Below are positions 5,497-5,746 of a stretch of DNA of 5,746 bases, piece by piece (within the stretch, counting starts at the first letter, position 1; each line of letters starts with the position of its first letter). A program made the translations under genes and the position numbers. A model generated the notes under the pieces. It made no database searches and had not been told where the DNA came from. It saw only the letters and a list, made by a program, of their open reading frames with translations. The stretch is from Opitutia bacterium (GTDB taxonomy: Bacteria > Verrucomicrobiota > Verrucomicrobiia > Opitutales > Seribacteraceae): positions 1 to 5,746 of the forward strand of contig JABHOU010000681.1 of the NCBI GenBank assembly GCA_018695085.1, read 5' to 3'.

Positions 5497-5746
5497 TCAG
5501 GGCGTATGGTCTTGAAGTAGTTCATTATCTGGACCGGAGTACTCTTCTCCAACTCCTTCCGACACCTCGGGCAAACCGTCAAGAATCTCAAGAACTCGGT
5601 TTCCACGCTCGATTCCTTCATCCCGAACAAATCGTAACTTCGGGCTGTATTTAAGTACGACGTGACGCCCCACTTCCTTCCTGATCTCGCCTACTTTCTT
5701 CCTGAAGAAAACAGCGGCTTCTTTAAAATGGCTCTCATCGCCTAGA
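5497..5746 (-). CDS. rbfA: Ribosome-binding factor A, C-terminal part (5' end outside window)
   Basis: A minus-strand frame is open from the right edge to the TGA at 5499-5497 and gives 82 residues. RbfA binds the 30S subunit and assists late 16S rRNA 5'-end processing; in Escherichia coli it is needed at low temperature. The visible part matches the second half of its KH-like domain: FFRKKVGEIRKEVGRHV, then VLKYSPKLRFVRDEGIERG and NRVLEILDGL. This follows the family pattern of 'iR..lg..l.l+..PeL.F..D.s.e.G.ri..iL', with Ser-Pro-Lys-Leu for the usual Thr-Pro-Glu-Leu. The last 20 or so residues (after LPEVSEG) are an acidic, probably flexible tail. The start and N-terminal half lie off the window. 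It is on the same strand as dnaK, 168 bases upstream. Identification rests on pattern recognition and is quite firm. Confidence 0.88.
   Translation of the reverse strand, partial: LGDESHFKEAAVFFRKKVGEIRKEVGRHVVLKYSPKLRFVRDEGIERGNRVLEILDGLPEVSEGVGEEYSGPDNELLQDHTP

Noticed and set aside
5415..5654. Plus-strand open frame of 79 codons across the rbfA-dnaK gap
   Set aside because: It overlaps the RbfA coding frame on the minus strand and the palindrome cluster. The RbfA pattern is clearly the real coding signal here.

Overview
The window is an ordinary-looking bacterial chromosomal segment centred on the two major chaperone systems. It reads, on the minus strand and in transcription order, as the 3' end of rbfA (ribosome-binding factor A, cut by the right edge), dnaK, groES and groEL. 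On the plus strand, converging on groEL, lie the 3' part of a PQQ-type beta-propeller protein (cut by the left edge) and a small zincin-like putative metallopeptidase. The protein types suggest a member of the Planctomycetota-Verrucomicrobiota group, more likely Verrucomicrobiota (Opitutae-like). This rests on the propeller protein style, the DnaK N-terminus and the linkage of rbfA to dnaK. It is inferred from family character only and was not tested by a search.

Layout. Positions 3-779 hold the propeller C-terminal part. After 27 bases comes the zincin gene (807-1184), preceded by a GGAG ribosome-binding site. An interrupted hairpin at 1195-1230 sits between the convergent zincin and groEL genes and can serve both as terminator. 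groEL (1255-2883) and groES (2932-3228) are separated by only 48 bases and form the usual operon. A 117-base gap without a clear terminator separates groES from dnaK (3346-5328, GTG start). A 168-base gap separates dnaK from rbfA (5497 to the right edge).

Function. GroES and GroEL form the chaperonin cage, DnaK is the Hsp70 ATPase, and RbfA is a 30S maturation factor tied to cold adaptation. The segment is therefore a protein- and ribosome-folding block. The DnaK co-chaperones GrpE and DnaJ and the repressor HrcA are not here, and neither the CIRCE nor the HAIR operator is visible upstream of groES or dnaK.

Most notable signal. The rbfA-dnaK gap holds four GTGAC/GTCAC half-sites spaced 10, 11 and 11 bases apart, including a perfect 16-base palindrome. 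They lie just upstream of a plausible dnaK promoter. This looks like a helically phased binding site for an unidentified regulator, or alternatively a set of mutually exclusive RNA hairpins after rbfA. The remainder is conserved housekeeping sequence; I see no mobile element, CRISPR array, tRNA, rRNA or novel multi-gene system.
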